NCBI GenBank assembly: GCA_008973525.1 | Contig: WACJ01000074.1 | Location: 558,001 to 622,000, forward strand | Reading direction: 5' to 3' | Source: Stenopsyche tienmushanensis | Taxonomy: Eukaryota > Arthropoda > Insecta > Trichoptera > Stenopsychidae | Length of the DNA stretch: 64,000 bases | Shown: positions 60,151 to 64,000 of the stretch, one piece after another | Layout of the letters: each line of letters begins with the position of its first letter | Numbering within the stretch: position 1 is the stretch's first letter | Made by a program: the position numbers and the translations under genes | Notes under the pieces: model-generated | Databases searched by the model: none | Told to the model about the DNA's origin: nothing | The model's input: the letters and a program-made list of their open reading frames with translations, nothing else

Positions 60151-60513
60151 TATACAGAGTGTTTTACACATGGACAGACAATTTTTTTTGGGGGCTAGGG
60201 GGGTTAGTTGTGAAGTAGCATTTCATCTTTCATTTTTGCAAAGGCGGCGCTTATTACCTTAATTAAGATTTCTTTTGTGAGCACCCTTGTCATATAAATT
60301 AATTCTATTGGCAGGTCTTCAGACCTGACACCACTGGATTTCTTTGCTTGTAGACGTCCCCTATTCTGTGGCTTATACGGTCTCCAGACCTGACACCACT
60401 GAATTTCTTTGTCTGAGGACGTGCAAGACATTGGGCTTATCCGTGAAACGTAGCAAAATACCCCCTTAACTCCCAAAAAAAATTATCGGTACATGGGTAA
60501 TACATCCTGTATA
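60151..60513 (+). mobile_element. 363-bp mariner-like MITE with duplicated transposase motif
   Basis: The left end TATACAGAGTGTTTTACACA and the reverse complement of the right end, TATACAGGATGTATTACCCA, followed by ATGGAC/ATGTAC and AATTTTTTTTGGG, are long inverted repeats starting with TA. The plus strand inside encodes SSDLTPLDFFACRRP near 60315 and SPDLTPLNFFV near 60390. These are two copies of the DDE transposase segment around the third catalytic aspartate. It cannot encode a transposase. A solo end of the family is at 28753-28804. Confidence 0.7.
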
Positions 60514-63500
60514 ATTGATATGCCATTTAATCGATACTGTGTTAACAGCATCCCCATGATCTTGAAATAGCACAAATATGTGACGATAAAATGTGTGTGT
60601 TAATTTTAATAGGAAATCGAAATAAAATAAACAGGCACTGTTTCAATACTTATTATATATAAAATATATTTGGAGTCAATCCTGTAACTTGTGTGAATCC
60701 TACATTGAAAAAAATGTTATTCAAATCTAAGCTATATTATAATATTTAAATATGAAATCCAAATTTACAACAAGCTTTTCAGAGTTTGGCGCTTTTATGG
60801 CGATACAAATGATAAACTTCTAAGAGCAATCAATGTCGAAATAAATCCGAGCGGGTGAAATTTAGAGCAACGGGTTATATCGAAGACAGTACGATATATT
60901 TCAAGAAAGGTAACAAGGAGATGAAATATAGTATCTATGATAGGAAATCGATAATGGAGAGGACTAAAACATCCCATTTAGTACTGTTCTGCATATTAAA
61001 AATTGCTATAGAAGTTTACCGAGAACTTACCGATGTATATATTAATTTGGTATAAAATGTGGTGAACATTTGAAATCTATATATTCCAAAAATTTATCAG
61101 CTCTTTAAATTCAAGTTTTTATAGATGGATTTTTGGGTGGGACAAAGTTCATCCAGCATATGTAAAATCCAGAATATTTTGATTTATTTGGCATCTAAAT
61201 AAAGTGGAATTCTACTTATATTGCTTTTGGATCAATATTTAAACAAGCACAGATTTGTGCTTATTTTTTTAAAATTTCTTGTTATGAATATGGTGATATT
61301 CGTTAGTTTAAGGTCAATAATTGATATACAATTCACATTAAAGTGACAAAGAGATATCTGGGGGGATTCTTTAGAATACATTTTAGTATCGTTTTAATAA
61401 TAAAAAGTAAGCTAGAAAAAATTGTTTCTATTAAAAATTCAATGGAAAACAAATAAATATATAAATATATTGTACATCAAAAGGAATATTTTGCTTCGGG
61501 ATCAGTTTTGTGCTAAAATTGCCTGTCAAAATCATGTATAGGTATTGTGCTAAAAAATAATGCCCGCTGATTTGGCGATATATAATATAAGAACTATGCA
61601 AATTCAAAATGTTACGATTAAAATATACGACGAAAATCTGTGTTCAAATACCTGTTTTAGAGTTGAACGACTCTTGAACCAATGAAAAATAAATTTACGG
61701 CTTTTAGTACCCTTTTAGAGTAATCAATTAAACCTTTTTTTTGCGAAGTATGAAAAAAACGTAAAACACTTAAAAACATTTATGGGCTGTAAATCAAAAG
61801 AACGATCATTGAATGAAAATATTTTTTTAAACGGATACAATATTTATGATTGCTACGGACGCCCTTTTTACTATTTAATTTAAAGCAATTATTTTGAAGC
61901 TTCAAAACGTTGATTAAATTATTTAGCATTTTAATATTTTATATAAATAATAATTTTCTTCATCTTAAAGTGCCATTTATAAATATCGAATATGAGAGAT
62001 TTTTCTAGGGATAAAGGCATTTTTAATGTGATTTTTTTCCAATTTGGCTAATTTGGAGGCAGATACTTAATAATGTAATGGGCTAAGATCTCGATATTTG
62101 AATCGATGTCATAAATAAAGACCGCCAGGGTTTCTCGAGTAATTGCATTAAGTTTGGACGACTAATTGAATTCTTGAAGGCAAACATTGATGAAATCATG
62201 GAAGGCCACTTGTGGAACTTCCTGTGTAAACACATTAAAATAATGATTTTGTGTGTTTAGCAGAGGACAACAAAAGTGGAAAAATATCATTCGTATAAAA
62301 TGTCGGTTATCGCAAATACGTTTCTGAAAATAAACCCGAGTTTAATTGCTCTTTACTATCTCTCCCTGAAGGTTTATGGAGTACATAATGTATTTATTCC
62401 CATCCCGGTGTGTAATTTGATTAAAGTATTATTTTTGTGGAAAAAAAACGAATGTTTCTGAGGAATCATACTTTAAGAAAGACTAAATATAATCCAAACC
62501 AAGAATATTTGTCTCAAATGCTTTTATCTCATTTATCATGTTACATTATCAACGAGTACTATATGAAATAAAATTGTTTATACGTTCTTATTTTCTTAAG
62601 GGCAGGGCTAACATTCGCTTATAATTTTGGCCGAGTTATTTAAAAATCAAGTTCTGTAGAATTTCTGATCGATACCGGTTGATGAGTTTTCAAATTCATC
62701 TTAGACTGGAATAAAATCATTAAGAAGAGATGATTGAACTTTTTTTTAAGGACTCGGTTGGGGCAATGTTTAGTAATCATCTTTTATATTTAAATATATT
62801 AAAGATATTTAAAATATAAGATTTATTAATGTTGAGCTCTATACAATGCAATTTATAAAGATCTTTTTGCCAAAGTTATTAAAAACAATAGATCTTTTTT
62901 TCAAAATTGAGCTTACAAGTCAAGATGCTCTTGAAAAAGCTTCCAAAAATAAGATTTTCTTATCCAATAATAAACATACTTGCTGAATAGTGATTATTAA
63001 CGATGACTAAGAAAAGCTTCTATAATAACAAGTAACCCAATTTTTTGTGCAAATTCTATGCTTACATTATTTTATTAGCGTATAACACGACATTTTTTAG
63101 GAACCTATCGATCCTGCTATGCGAATTTGCTTATATTTTATTAAAATATGGTGTCAATTTATCTCGACAAAATGCTGCAAATAATATGGCACATATCTTT
63201 TGGGATCCTAATGGCTAATGGGCTAGATCAGAAACACTATGTGGCTAGTTCAAAATTTGCAAACGATTCTATGAGAACAAATCTTTTGTCGATGTGATGC
63301 ATTTAAGGCTCAAAATTAAATTTCAACAACTATTCATGCAAACCTGCGTCATTTATGCGGTTTTATATTTTAAATTGCATTTTTAGTTAGTGATTAAATG
63401 TGGAGCAAATATAGGATACATATTATGGTGACAGATTGTAATATTTTCCATTGGGAAATTTATACGCAAGCCTGATTATTTTCTTCCTCTTATAATTATG

Positions 63501-64000
63501 AAACCTTTCGTATTTTTCAATATAATGTTTTATATGCTCGATTTGGCACGCGTGCCACATTTTTGCATTTAAAAGCTCGGATCGGTTTAAATAGTCTGAA
63601 ATATTTTCGTATTTTTAGCGAGATTTTTCATGAATATGGAAATATTTTCTCTCGCGCAAAACGAAGCAGTTAGTATTAAAGTATTAATACCATTTATTTT
63701 TTCAGTCTAATATCAATTTAATATGGAATACCAAATTAATTTCATTCCGATTCGAATCTGCTTTGATCGGTTTATTTATCATGCATACATTGTGTATGCG
63801 GAAAAGCTATTAAATATTCATAAACATTGATTGATTGATGAAATATTGAAATATTTTTTAGAGTATAAATTTCATAAAAATAATTGAAACGAGATTTATT
63901 TACATATCGTTGTTATATCGTTTTGGAAGATACGCAAGCTGTTGTGAATAAGTCTTGAGAATTAAATTATGGTAGCTGATATTTTTATGTCAATAATTTA
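60514..64000. other. AT-rich stretch, no gene seen
   Basis: Short frames (60855-61055, 62276-62461) have no recognisable domain. A 14-bp palindrome, TGGCACGCGTGCCA, is at 63544-63557. Nothing else supported. Confidence 0.45.

Overview
This is a 64 kb piece of an AT-rich animal nuclear genome. Genes are split by GT-AG introns, and there are no operons or Shine-Dalgarno-spaced gene runs. The mobile elements (R1-clade and Jockey-like non-LTR retrotransposons, mariner, piggyBac, ZBED-type hAT, a Mutator-like transposase) point to an arthropod, most likely an insect. Species cannot be told from the sequence alone.

Only three host genes can be supported. (1) 8511-8891, minus strand: an intronless, secreted, single-domain PDGF/VEGF-like growth factor of 126 aa. 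(2) 18703-23359, plus strand: a second secreted PDGF/VEGF-like protein of 143 aa in two exons, with a 4.2 kb intron full of transposon debris. The two are divergent paralogs about 10 kb apart. Both lack the cysteine that normally makes the interchain bond in VEGF/PDGF dimers. (3) 51769-56773, plus strand: a complete 11-exon CTNNBL1 (beta-catenin-like 1, a spliceosome-associated armadillo-like protein). The reconstructed 565 aa are close to the 563 aa human protein. Its intron 5 holds a whole degraded mariner and its intron 6 an R1-clade retrotransposon fragment.

Layout. 1-6.9 kb: R1-clade and two Jockey-like remnants, all minus strand. 6.9-9.3 kb: the intronless growth-factor gene between two copies of a ~160 bp repeat. 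9.6-10.9 kb: a hAT transposase remnant. 11.5-17.8 kb: tails of one non-LTR family and a mariner remnant. 18.7-23.4 kb: the second growth-factor gene. 23.9-51.7 kb: no host gene recognised, but R1 pieces, two TTAA-flanked piggyBac-like elements, palindromic MITEs, a BED-finger hAT remnant, a 398-bp tandem repeat in nearly identical copies, a ZBED5-type hAT remnant and a possible tRNA-derived SINE. 51.8-56.8 kb: CTNNBL1. 57-60.5 kb: a Mutator-like remnant, two copies of a GC-rich LTR-like repeat and a mariner-like MITE. 60.5-64 kb: AT-rich sequence with nothing recognisable.

The genes do not form a pathway. The growth-factor paralogs may share ancestry and receptor type (a Pvr-like receptor tyrosine kinase), while CTNNBL1 is an unrelated neighbour. 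The most interesting biology is the pair of minimal, cysteine-altered PDGF/VEGF-like proteins. The most interesting DNA is the 398-bp tandem unit ahead of a coding-empty retrotransposon remnant, the hairpin-bearing inverted repeats at 26.1 and 49.0 kb, and the piggyBac-like element with twin palindromes.
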